In this document: positions 15,601 through 21,141 of the stretch, in pieces
How positions within the stretch are numbered: the first letter of the stretch is position 1
How the letters are laid out: every line of letters starts with the position of its first letter
DNA from: a virus
Length of the DNA stretch: 33,120 nt
IMG/VR virus record: IMGVR_UViG_3300043539_002065
Span: 1 to 33,120 of that record
Direction: 5' to 3' (one strand)
The notes under the pieces: generated by a model
What the model was told of the DNA's origin: nothing
What the model saw: only the letters and a program-made list of their open reading frames with translations
Database searches by the model: none
Position numbers and translations under genes: made by a program

Positions 15601-18378
15601 GGTGATGTTTATGTATTTCCAGATGAATTAGGAGCCATTAGTTCTTCCTCCAAAGCTCTGCCAAAAGACCTCAGCCAAGTCACGCTCGACGAACGCAAGG
15701 CAAAGTTGCCAAAAGTTAAATTTGAAACAACTCTCAATGAAGACGGGTCAGAAACAGCAATTGTTTATGCTGAAAATGGCGAAGAGGCTGGTCAAGCAAA
15801 ATTCATTACAGACATCGATGCTGGCATACAAGTTCTTGGAACCTTAATAAATGGAAAATATAGAGGGAAAGGATATGGAGAGCAGCTTTATAGAGAGTTG
15901 GCAAAACAAGCACAAATGACAGATTCTGGCCTTTTGGTTGGCGATTCTGTGACTGAGGCTGCTGCAAAAGTTAGGAATAAATTGTTCGAGCAGGAGTCTG
16001 ATGATTTTGCTTGGGTTGAGTCTGGAGATCCAATGATTAGTCGTGTAAACAGAACGACAAAATACCTGCCAAAAGACCTCAGCCAAGTCACGCTCGACGA
16101 ACGCAAGGCAAAGTTGCCAAAAGTAAATTTTTACGCACCAAGAACAACTCCATTTGGCGAAATACGGATGGCAGACGAATATGGGAATCCTGTTGGATTC
16201 GCTTATTATGCAATTGGTGAAGATGTGATGCCATGGGCCACTGTTGGTAGGCAAATGAGAATTGATGAATCTTATATAGATGAAGAATACAGAGGCAAAG
16301 GTTATGGAGAGGCTCTTTATAGAGAGTTGGCAAAGATAGCACAAGAAAATGGAGTTGAATTATTAACAAGTGATGGAACCTCTTCTGATGCAGCAAAAGT
16401 AAGAAAAAAATTATTTGAACAAGTGCCAACACATGGAGATCTTTGGACGGAGGATAATGATGTGATGACAAGCATCGTAAATCCAACGACAAAATACCTG
16501 CCAAAATCCGACCAAGATTTCTACTCTCGTCTTCAGCAAGGCATCGCAGCCAGCCAACAGAAAACATTTTCGCCAGAACAAGCGAAGTCACTGGCTAAAA
16601 AATCCACAAACCAAGAGGAGCTGAAGTGGTCTGGAATTGAGCAAGCTATTGATGATATTGCTAAGGAAAACAATGGCAAAGTGCCAAAGCAAGCATTGAT
16701 GGACTACATGGATGCTGCTGGCAATGTGCAGTTTGAAGAGATTGTGCTGGCTGAAGAAAAACCAGAATCAATGTCATTTGTTCCTTTGATTGCGATGGAA
16801 GAAGAACTTGACTCTCTTCTTTTGAAAGAAAATTTAAATGATGAAGAAAAAGCCAGGATCCGAGAACTAAAATACGCAATTCGTAATGCTCCAAAGCCAG
16901 AAAATCCAAAGTATGGCCCAAAAGGAATGAACAAAGTCCTTCCTGGTGGCAGAAACTATCGCGAGGTTGTGATGACGATGCCGATCAAAACAGAAGACGA
17001 GATTGCTGAATTAATTTTGAAAAAGGCTGGGTTGTCTCTGCAGGCAGAAAATCTAAACAGATATGCTGTTGACAAAAATGGAGTTCGCGTATATTCTTCT
17101 GATGCAGATTCGGATTTGATAAAAGCAGGAAGCAGAATGGCAACACCTGAAGAGAACGCTGCAATAAAAGCTGCACGCGCAGCAAAAGCTCCTGAAATTT
17201 ACACCTCATCCCACTTCAGAAACACCCCAGACTATGTTGCTCACTATCGCACAGACGAGCGCACCGACTCTGAAGGAAAAGAAGGATTATTTATTGAAGA
17301 AATTCAGTCCGACAGGCACCAACAGGGAAGGAAGAAAGGGTATTCTGGAGATGTAAAATTTAAAGTTATCACCAAAGATAATCATTTTGAAGTTGTCGAT
17401 ATTAAAAATGGAGAAAACTACAATATAATTCCTAAAGAATTTATATCTGAGCAAGCTGCCAAAGATGCTGTTGCTGATTATATAAAAAGAAGCCCAGATC
17501 AGGCTTGGGCTTTCTACAGAGAAGGCATTCCAGACGCACCATTCCGCAAAGATTGGCCACTGCAAATGTTCAAGCGTGCATTGCGCGATGCTGTTGCTGA
17601 TGGCAAAGACTGGATTGGTTGGACAGATGGAGCAACGCAGGCTGATCGGTATGACTTGAGTCGGCAGGTTGATGCTATCAAAGTTTATAGTGATCAAGAA
17701 GCTGACAAATACTCAATTTGGGCGAAAGAAAAAGGAAGCAACAATCTGCGAAAAATTGCAGCAAATGTTTCTGCCAATGAAATGGCAAATTACATTGGAA
17801 AAGATCTCGCTGAAAAAGCAGCAAAAGATGTTGCTAGCAGAAAAGGATATTCTCCTGAATATTCTGGACTCGACCTAAAAGTTGGCGGCGAAGGAATGAA
17901 AGGATTCTACGACACTATGTTGCCAAAAGAAGTTGGAAGATATGTTGACAAGATGGGCGGGAAAGTTGAACAGTCAGCTCTAAGAATCGGAGAAGAATAT
18001 CCTGATCCAGTTTTTGACATTCCTGAGGGAATACAAGATGAAATTGCATACAAGGCAGAACAAAGAGTAAGAAGGGCAAATCCTGCACTTGATGATGAAT
18101 CTAGTGATTTCAGAGATGCAGTCCAAGAACTTCAATATAATTTATCAGAAGATTGGGCAAAAGAAAATGGAGCAAAAGATTATAAAATCTGGCGCATCAA
18201 TATCACTCCACAAATGCGCGAGACTGTCCTAAAACAAGGCCAGCCAAAGTTCCTGCCGAAAGCTGAACAGCAGCAGCAAGAAGTTCGTGCTCCAAAAGAG
18301 CGAGGACTTCAATTCCTCAAATATGCCGAGGAAGAAGAAGAGCGTCCTGCACCTCTTTCCAGCCTGATGCTGAATTGA
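9685..18378 (+). CDS. Giant polyvalent virion protein (zincin, ART, PcfJ, two GNAT)
   Basis: 2897 residues, typical of phage polyvalent proteins that carry several effector enzymes into the cell. Visible parts: a charged N-terminus and helical Gly/Ala-rich region (1-560); a zincin-like site HEMFH (801-805) with EEFLAETF about 80 residues later as possible third ligand; an uncharacterised segment to 1448; an ADP-ribosyltransferase-like domain (YHGT with His1461, YVAPDKNDATKFG, Glu1613); a PcfJ-like domain (MGHCVGSYC 1819-1827, FQIKGKANEAV); two GNAT acetyltransferases with YRGKGYGE at 2059 and 2202; a helical linker (2274-2416); and a polyvalent-associated domain (GGRNYREV, FIEEIQSDRHQQGR, ATQADRYDLSRQV). 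KALP, KYLP, KVLP or KFLP marks each boundary at 1449, 1649, 1990, 2126, 2270, 2417 and 2855. The enzymatic activities and targets are inferred from the motifs. Confidence 0.85.
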   Translation: MTLPSIPMVPQSMLNWGKRVSDKLKEDEVPVPTGSPLTPEEEQQIADELDDDPIFTKEENALLRKAKKEAEEKRKQDEADLADAQKIAEIQTEKDPSKLKQYKEEGVPLDKEQEKIAWKYERDMPATRKVGDFMRRAGKGLEDIATDIPVGIYKGVKYGVFDPIGAMDASPEEEAKALKKAEQVARSFGSGAVGGIEDIVYKLPKTVYKGGTPITDWAKELVGAQTEEESYQNYLKRKAVGEEFAKEQERMPERSSALLENVSLGLGKIGALDKTFSEGLAQQFRERALTKEQLIPEVATLGDIVAPDIPLMNRVAPLTAKATGKIGEVALKGLTGVQVGNRRIGVAPAVEKVGWAGRRLGEKINEYSANIDRAISGSDDWIFRNAVGKTSNFLGRGSGLIEGVGRFGTDIGRVIDTGIAGRKGIAERLGQSPTTGRLGNVLFGDGSQGLRKKLGEMSPVEAAAEAEKAAEKMEKGARQGLARARAVDSASRLAQYYAKAGINGAAVQVMLGLPNMETWGDVGEATGYGGGMGFISASSPKSLLVDRVRADQRVAAEADINRMMQDLDDSTKDKLKSLADPVNFVNQLNKRKEVVDSRLGLLKDIVNSAKKRTIGNTTITPRDAQAEIDHIENEILPKINSSITSASKTDPKTQKEIEFIINKEFMDSLGNLKAVADQSGIGGDIDVRMLSTDEIKAAIDEMYAGQKQAADEVIKTLGGQENLSPEDKKLVDDAIAFQEFLETEKENNSSQRGFALTPARERTQTGWWQGGGAPVNKPTIIINSDDLKNSRGLDLSSVMRHEMFHGLLQFSEVQDMMKEYTDVLFDQYTTDAEGNQEKFSDGIISDEKLRQMADKYSAKYNPLEKGMWRSMFETDADLLNAIKEEFLAETFTQSGGASGMTSNVEDSVVETVLDYARAQNSSSALGRIRDSLGKFGISIDDSGRSNVLESEIPSQAIALMRQFRRTLRDYNGTLNQIGQAELNAPGAIPITKIASSKALFNRYKDADFWEREAATTITAPDGTVISEEVLPKSAQAKLVAGEWTVQNGKLVPVDPEYSSVAPKALQRMAKGKPDGTKIVAGVRVARNADGTPRILSKGAIDAISRKRNDLLKQAIDTAPEDGTPNRLKDTGNGNYRGVMSPSQLIAISQIPDIVLPPRMKVLIRKINEMLLRNDGSRFNTEYQAALRGGGYRAMAPRFSDDVPIGFQFSKDGNFLVTTVSVTRLNNKLNAWAKEMPGRLALWNGSKYDFWADFVKVLDNQKKNIAGETDLDGDPQVALEKKNVINDLLNLYNKETELLNPSRTKLKQKRGQDSRDRTIVSRRLDRMLRLDENNAEKLPINYGKVIANALPQEEFDFTDADPATQKFYQDFEILNKKSGEYAGQPVRISVEANTAEEAEQMIRNTPEYQRYNNAYRFNSIGKPYSRPEESDRPTPEDFLKIKTSLGTAAKALPAAVYGEFYHGTNNPENLLEQPEDFFEQKFYGRFDPIEVIYVAPDKNDATKFGNSVLKTKLKSSNIFDPGSDEDLKKFKDSALAFIDERYESFDDLPIKELSYLVNPDGSPMDSPDWRNKLADAYANEIAKRRYDKSGSWIFTEINADIIKDAGFDGYIAWEYGNPQIGFFPDRTGYEFKLDKSGFPAKKSGKVDFAKALPDISNPDDVRNEVSSIFGRQFGYPEIKDWFVKSYLKNFIKSSIEDAESRADLEDYRFVAGDPEYKKNMKNFLGFKDSEKSWLAHVIDWTNSISQTDRDKLYKQPYSEINRKVFEWSESMAKKSEKAEKEKIKYKDEGKDFKTLVGLQDGYSAVELLSPEAYSEEGERMGHCVGSYCRPGTKNNKFLKIYSIRDQNKIPRATIEVINDLNKYIEEELKIRWKENSSEFSKKEYDENFRDEITQDIFGGIDPYEYDDSDKSAVVFQIKGKANEAVSEKYAPYVREFLKSKIGSKFAIYADGENIGLVKRDPTARPSEYSKYYSGDVYVFPDELGAISSSSKALPKDLSQVTLDERKAKLPKVKFETTLNEDGSETAIVYAENGEEAGQAKFITDIDAGIQVLGTLINGKYRGKGYGEQLYRELAKQAQMTDSGLLVGDSVTEAAAKVRNKLFEQESDDFAWVESGDPMISRVNRTTKYLPKDLSQVTLDERKAKLPKVNFYAPRTTPFGEIRMADEYGNPVGFAYYAIGEDVMPWATVGRQMRIDESYIDEEYRGKGYGEALYRELAKIAQENGVELLTSDGTSSDAAKVRKKLFEQVPTHGDLWTEDNDVMTSIVNPTTKYLPKSDQDFYSRLQQGIAASQQKTFSPEQAKSLAKKSTNQEELKWSGIEQAIDDIAKENNGKVPKQALMDYMDAAGNVQFEEIVLAEEKPESMSFVPLIAMEEELDSLLLKENLNDEEKARIRELKYAIRNAPKPENPKYGPKGMNKVLPGGRNYREVVMTMPIKTEDEIAELILKKAGLSLQAENLNRYAVDKNGVRVYSSDADSDLIKAGSRMATPEENAAIKAARAAKAPEIYTSSHFRNTPDYVAHYRTDERTDSEGKEGLFIEEIQSDRHQQGRKKGYSGDVKFKVITKDNHFEVVDIKNGENYNIIPKEFISEQAAKDAVADYIKRSPDQAWAFYREGIPDAPFRKDWPLQMFKRALRDAVADGKDWIGWTDGATQADRYDLSRQVDAIKVYSDQEADKYSIWAKEKGSNNLRKIAANVSANEMANYIGKDLAEKAAKDVASRKGYSPEYSGLDLKVGGEGMKGFYDTMLPKEVGRYVDKMGGKVEQSALRIGEEYPDPVFDIPEGIQDEIAYKAEQRVRRANPALDDESSDFRDAVQELQYNLSEDWAKENGAKDYKIWRINITPQMRETVLKQGQPKFLPKAEQQQQEVRAPKERGLQFLKYAEEEEERPAPLSSLMLN
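15658..15716 (+). repeat. 59-bp direct repeat, copy 1 (GNAT linker)
   Basis: Identical over 59 bases to 16066-16124, in the same reading frame, 408 bases (136 codons) apart. It encodes LPKDLSQVTLDERKAKLPKV just before the first GNAT domain. It uses C-rich codons (CTC, GTC, CGC, ACG) that stand out from the AGA-rich domain bodies on both sides. Confidence 0.95.
16066..16124 (+). repeat. 59-bp direct repeat, copy 2 (GNAT linker)
   Basis: Second perfect copy, just before the second GNAT domain. A shorter related unit, ACGACAAAATACCTGCCAAA, is present at 16054 and again at 16486, so the second GNAT module is itself flanked by a 21-bp repeat (offset 432 bases). Confidence 0.95.
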
Positions 18379-18745
18379 TGTTCTCAATGCAGAGAACTCG
18401 GTTCTTTGTAATGATGGATTCAACAGATGCCTCACCACAACAAGAGACAATCTTGTCATTGATTAAATAGGCAGAATTGTCTTCATCATTCCAAACAAGG
18501 ACGATGGCTTTTCCTCCAGCCAGCATATGGTCGCGAATCCACTTTTGTTGACCATTGCGGAAAGGAATCTTCTGACGGATGTTCTTGATGAACTTTAGCT
18601 CAATCCAAAATGGACCATGAATCTTGCTGATGCAATAAAGGTCTGGCGTGGAAAAATAGCCTGAGAATTCAAATGACCAGAATCTCAATCCTTTGCTGGT
18701 GCACTTTTTGCGCAAAGTCTGACTGAGCCAGCGTTCATTCCTCAT
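18317..18745 (-). CDS. PD-(D/E)XK nuclease (VRR-NUC or resolvase-like)
   Basis: A 142-residue protein with the order expected of a PD-(D/E)XK nuclease: Glu5 in the first helix, Pro34-Asp35 (STPDLYCI), Glu49-x-Lys51 (FWIELKFIK) and Gln67 in NGQQKWI. This places it near VRR-NUC and Hjc-type enzymes that cut branched or flapped DNA. Its ATG overlaps the end of the SNF2 helicase gene by 11 bases, and nuclease-helicase pairs of this type are common in phages. Its 3' end runs 62 bases antisense into the end of the giant virion gene. The family call is solid; the exact substrate is unknown. Confidence 0.75.
   Translation of the reverse strand: MRNERWLSQTLRKKCTSKGLRFWSFEFSGYFSTPDLYCISKIHGPFWIELKFIKNIRQKIPFRNGQQKWIRDHMLAGGKAIVLVWNDEDNSAYLINDKIVSCCGEASVESIITKNRVLCIENINSASGWKEVQDALLLPRHI
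18390..18408. terminator. Weak hairpin past the giant gene, possible terminator
   Basis: An 8-bp stem (CAGAGAAC / GTTCTTTG, one G-T pair) with loop TCG, twelve bases after the stop of the giant + strand gene and inside the opposite nuclease gene. It lacks a T-run, so it is not a standard intrinsic terminator. It is the only structure seen that could stop the rightward transcript at the convergence point. Confidence 0.25.
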
Positions 18746-20519
18746 ATTTCAGGAAGAAGTTCTCTGGATCTTGCATGATCAAATTGGCAAGGTCTTTTTT
18801 CCAACGGAAAGCTGTAATGATCTTGTGATCCTGAGTTTTCCTTGCCTTAAGATCCCAGACGATGAGTTTATGCTTCAGGCCAGTCCTGTGTGCTCGTTTT
18901 TCGCATTCCTCGCGCAAGCGTAGCGAAGGATCATTGCTATAGAAAATGACATGCTTGGCAGCAGTGAGTGTGTGGCCAATTCCAGCAGATCTTGGCTGGC
19001 CAATGAAATACTTTGTTTTTTCGCACTCCATAAATTTCCTCTTGGCCAGTGCTCTGTCCTCTTCATTGATGCCACCATGGTAGCTGACAGCAGCCTTGCC
19101 AAGTGTCTTTTGGATGATCTCAAGATCTGCACGAAATCTTGCAAAAATGAGTGCTTTGCCAGGATTGGCTTCCAAGAGCATCAAAAGTGCCTTCAGGCGA
19201 CTTGGCATTTCGTCTTCCAGTTGCTTGATCCCGTCCAATGGCCACCATCCGCTGGAAATTTGCTGCAACCTTAGGTTTTTAACCATTGCAGAGTGCTCCT
19301 CTATGCTGTCAGAACTAGAAGATCTAGTGTCAGGGGATTCGAAATCTTCTTCGACCATTTCTAGGCCTATCCCTGTGGTTTCTGCATGTGGTTCCTGCTT
19401 GGAAAAGAACGCAAGATTCTTCAGATTAAGCTCGTCGAACACTCTACGCTCGTTTTCAGCCAAGTCGAATGGCCATTCCTTGTAAATTCTATCAGGGAGA
19501 TCCAAACAATCGTCAGCCAGCACCCTGTAGCAATGGCCATCAATCCTGCGACGCAATTCGTCAAGATTCTTGTAGCCTTTGATCTCATTGAAATAGCCAA
19601 TCTCACAGAACTCTGCTTTGAAGCCAGTCCACGTGTCATGGCCAATAATCCAAGGATCCAGGAATTTGAATTGGCTAAAAAGCTCGTCCGCACCTTCAGC
19701 CACTGGTGCTCCATCCAGCACCCTGCGATACTTGGCAAGCTTGCTGCACTTGTCAATCAAAAACTTGGTGCGCTTAGCTTGAGGATTCTTAATGCTCGCA
19801 CTCTGATCAATGACGAGCATGCATCGCCATTTTCCGAGCATCTTCATTATCATGTTCTGAGCATGCTCGCCGACAAATGCCTCGACATTAAATGTCATGA
19901 CACGGAATTTGTCTTTTTCTTCAAGGAGCTTGGCGAATGCCTCTTGCTTAAACTTGGCTTTGTAGTTTCCTGACCAATATTCAGCAACATAAGGAATGCT
20001 CATGTCCTTGGGGAATTCATAGTCAACCCAGTTGCGATGAACACCATTCGGCCAAGCCACAATAATCAGAGCATCAATCTTGTCCTGTTGGTGAAGCCAG
20101 CAAGCATTATCAATGACAACTTTTGTCTTGCCAGTGCCTTGTTCCATGAACAATCCAAAACACTGAAGCTCTCGCGATATGGCAAATGCCTTGCGTTGAT
20201 GATCCATCGGATCACGCTTGTATTTGTAGTCGCTGTCGTCTGGAATGATAGCAGGATCGGATTTTGCTCTTACGATTTCTTCTCCTCGCTCTTCCTTGAG
20301 CAAATACTGCTTGCGAATGGACTCGGATCCACCAATCCACTCGGCATCTGGCCACTCGTTGAGAATCCGACGAATATTTTCGCCAGAAACTCTAACGATA
20401 GCATTTCTTCCCTGCCACTTGAAATAGCCAGGAAGCCCAGAGATCTTGGCGAAGTTTCCTCCACCAAGACTCTCTGGGATAAGTAGAATGTGATTTTCTC
20501 TATGTGGAGAAATTATCAC
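18735..20519 (-). CDS. SNF2-type superfamily 2 helicase
   Basis: 594 residues. Walker A EQGTGKT is at 126-132. A helicase core follows, with LDGAP in the place of motif III (LTGTP), FARFRADLEIIQKTL, QPRSAGIGHTLTAAKHVIFY (motif V) and RAHRTG at 542-547 (motif VI), the SNF2/RapA-like pattern. The first about 95 residues form a separate N-terminal domain. Motif II reads DQSASIKN (238-245) where DESxxIKN is expected, so the catalytic Glu is Gln239. The start is GTG at 20519, overlapping the previous stop (GTGA). It may remodel forks or displace DNA-bound proteins, partnering the nuclease immediately downstream. Confidence 0.8.
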   Translation of the reverse strand: MIISPHRENHILLIPESLGGGNFAKISGLPGYFKWQGRNAIVRVSGENIRRILNEWPDAEWIGGSESIRKQYLLKEERGEEIVRAKSDPAIIPDDSDYKYKRDPMDHQRKAFAISRELQCFGLFMEQGTGKTKVVIDNACWLHQQDKIDALIIVAWPNGVHRNWVDYEFPKDMSIPYVAEYWSGNYKAKFKQEAFAKLLEEKDKFRVMTFNVEAFVGEHAQNMIMKMLGKWRCMLVIDQSASIKNPQAKRTKFLIDKCSKLAKYRRVLDGAPVAEGADELFSQFKFLDPWIIGHDTWTGFKAEFCEIGYFNEIKGYKNLDELRRRIDGHCYRVLADDCLDLPDRIYKEWPFDLAENERRVFDELNLKNLAFFSKQEPHAETTGIGLEMVEEDFESPDTRSSSSDSIEEHSAMVKNLRLQQISSGWWPLDGIKQLEDEMPSRLKALLMLLEANPGKALIFARFRADLEIIQKTLGKAAVSYHGGINEEDRALAKRKFMECEKTKYFIGQPRSAGIGHTLTAAKHVIFYSNDPSLRLREECEKRAHRTGLKHKLIVWDLKARKTQDHKIITAFRWKKDLANLIMQDPENFFLKYEE

Positions 20520-20965
20520 TTCAACTCAATGTGTCCTGCTTTAAGATCCCAAGCGAGATCAACACGACGGCCACCAGCAGCAACATACTGCTCATATGTC
20601 ATGCCTGCTTTGATAAGATTCCAGCTCTTCCAGCCATTGGTGCCTTCACGACGTGGATTTTCAGCAGAGATTTTAACGATCGTTTTTCCAGCAAGTGAGC
20701 TAGTGCGTCCACGAGTGGATTTTTCAGTTTTCGGTGCGATTGGTGCTTCAGTCATTTTTTTGGTTTTCGTTTCTTTGCTGGTTGGGCCAGACAATTCATT
20801 GTGTGCAGCAATTAATTCGGAAACTCTACGCTCTGCAGTTAAACGATCACTGAATTTAAGGATTCGCTTGCTGCCGGAGTTTTCATTGTAGAATTTGACA
20901 AGATCAGCTGTTGTTGCTGATTTAATGTCGATGTTAATTTTACCGCTTACATTAATGTATTTCAT
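20516..20965 (-). CDS. Basic phage protein, possible DNA-binding
   Basis: A 149-residue protein. Residues 15-55 (SATTADLVKFYNENSG, KFSDRLTAERRVSELI) match a short conserved phage and bacterial motif that I recall from proteins often labelled as DNA-binding or DUF3489-like. A basic, Lys/Thr/Pro-rich linker follows. The C-terminal segment (WNLIKAGMTYEQYVAAGGRR) looks like a small helical DNA-binding unit and ends VDLAWDLKAGHIELK. It is the first gene after a promoter-like element and palindrome (20992-21043), with CAGAAAG ten bases before the ATG. It heads a three-gene unit with the SNF2 helicase and the nuclease. Its role is inferred. Confidence 0.6.
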   Translation of the reverse strand: MKYINVSGKINIDIKSATTADLVKFYNENSGSKRILKFSDRLTAERRVSELIAAHNELSGPTSKETKTKKMTEAPIAPKTEKSTRGRTSSLAGKTIVKISAENPRREGTNGWKSWNLIKAGMTYEQYVAAGGRRVDLAWDLKAGHIELK

Positions 20966-20975
20966 TTTAGTTTTT

Positions 20976-20982
20976 CTTTCTG
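20976..20982 (-). promoter_or_regulatory. CAGAAAG start-site heptamer
   Basis: CAGAAAG ten bases before the ATG at 20965, in the place of a Shine-Dalgarno; one of six identical elements before leftward genes. Confidence 0.55.
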
Positions 20983-20991
20983 TATGTTTGT

Positions 20992-21018
20992 TTGTTTAAG
21001 GAACCATTCCTTGAACAA
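20992..21018. promoter_or_regulatory. 27-bp palindrome, operator or leader hairpin
   Basis: An inverted repeat on the - strand of TTGTT(C)AAGGAA, loop TGG, TTCCTT(A)AACAA: eleven pairs with one mismatch. It overlaps the -10-like hexamer at 21015-21020, so it could be a repressor site, or a hairpin at the 5' end of the transcript. Confidence 0.5.
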
Positions 21019-21043
21019 TATTGACTATGCTGTCATTATTCAA
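21015..21043 (-). promoter_or_regulatory. Candidate sigma70-like promoter, leftward
   Basis: TTGAAT (21038-21043) and TATTGT (21015-21020) on the - strand, separated by exactly 17 bases. It reads into the basic protein, SNF2 helicase and nuclease genes. It is the best promoter match found in the intergenic regions. Confidence 0.5.
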
Positions 21044-21068
21044 AATAGGCAACAAAATAATTCATCAG

Positions 21069-21141
21069 TGGAGGTGGACGGATTCGAACCGACAACCAAT
21101 CAGTTATGAGCCGACTGCTCTGACCATTGAGCTACACCTCC
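21069..21141 (-). tRNA. tRNA with anticodon CAT (Met, or Ile2 if lysidinylated)
   Basis: The 73-base - strand sequence folds as a cloverleaf. The acceptor stem GGAGGTG/CACCTCC is perfect. The D stem is GCTC/GAGC. The anticodon loop CTCATAA gives CAT, on a stem with two G-U pairs. The T arm has TTCGAAT and one U-U mismatch in its stem. The discriminator is A and CCA is not encoded. It lies between the polymerase gene and the promoter-like site. Its first ten bases overlap the end of the polymerase reading frame. CAT can specify Met or, after lysidine modification, Ile (ATA); the sequence alone does not decide. Confidence 0.92.

Noticed and set aside
15844-16344. Long - strand frames opposite the GNAT region
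   Set aside because: They mirror the conserved GNAT coding sequence and are His/Cys/Leu-rich without a domain pattern.
9685-18378. Repeated tetrapeptide and 59-bp units as a CRISPR or other spaced-repeat array
   Set aside because: The repeats are in-frame coding linkers at unequal distances of hundreds of bases with protein domains between them; no short regular spacers occur anywhere in the window.
18390-18408. Strong intrinsic terminator at the convergence point
   Set aside because: The stem has only eight pairs and no T-run follows on either strand, so it is listed only as a weak candidate.
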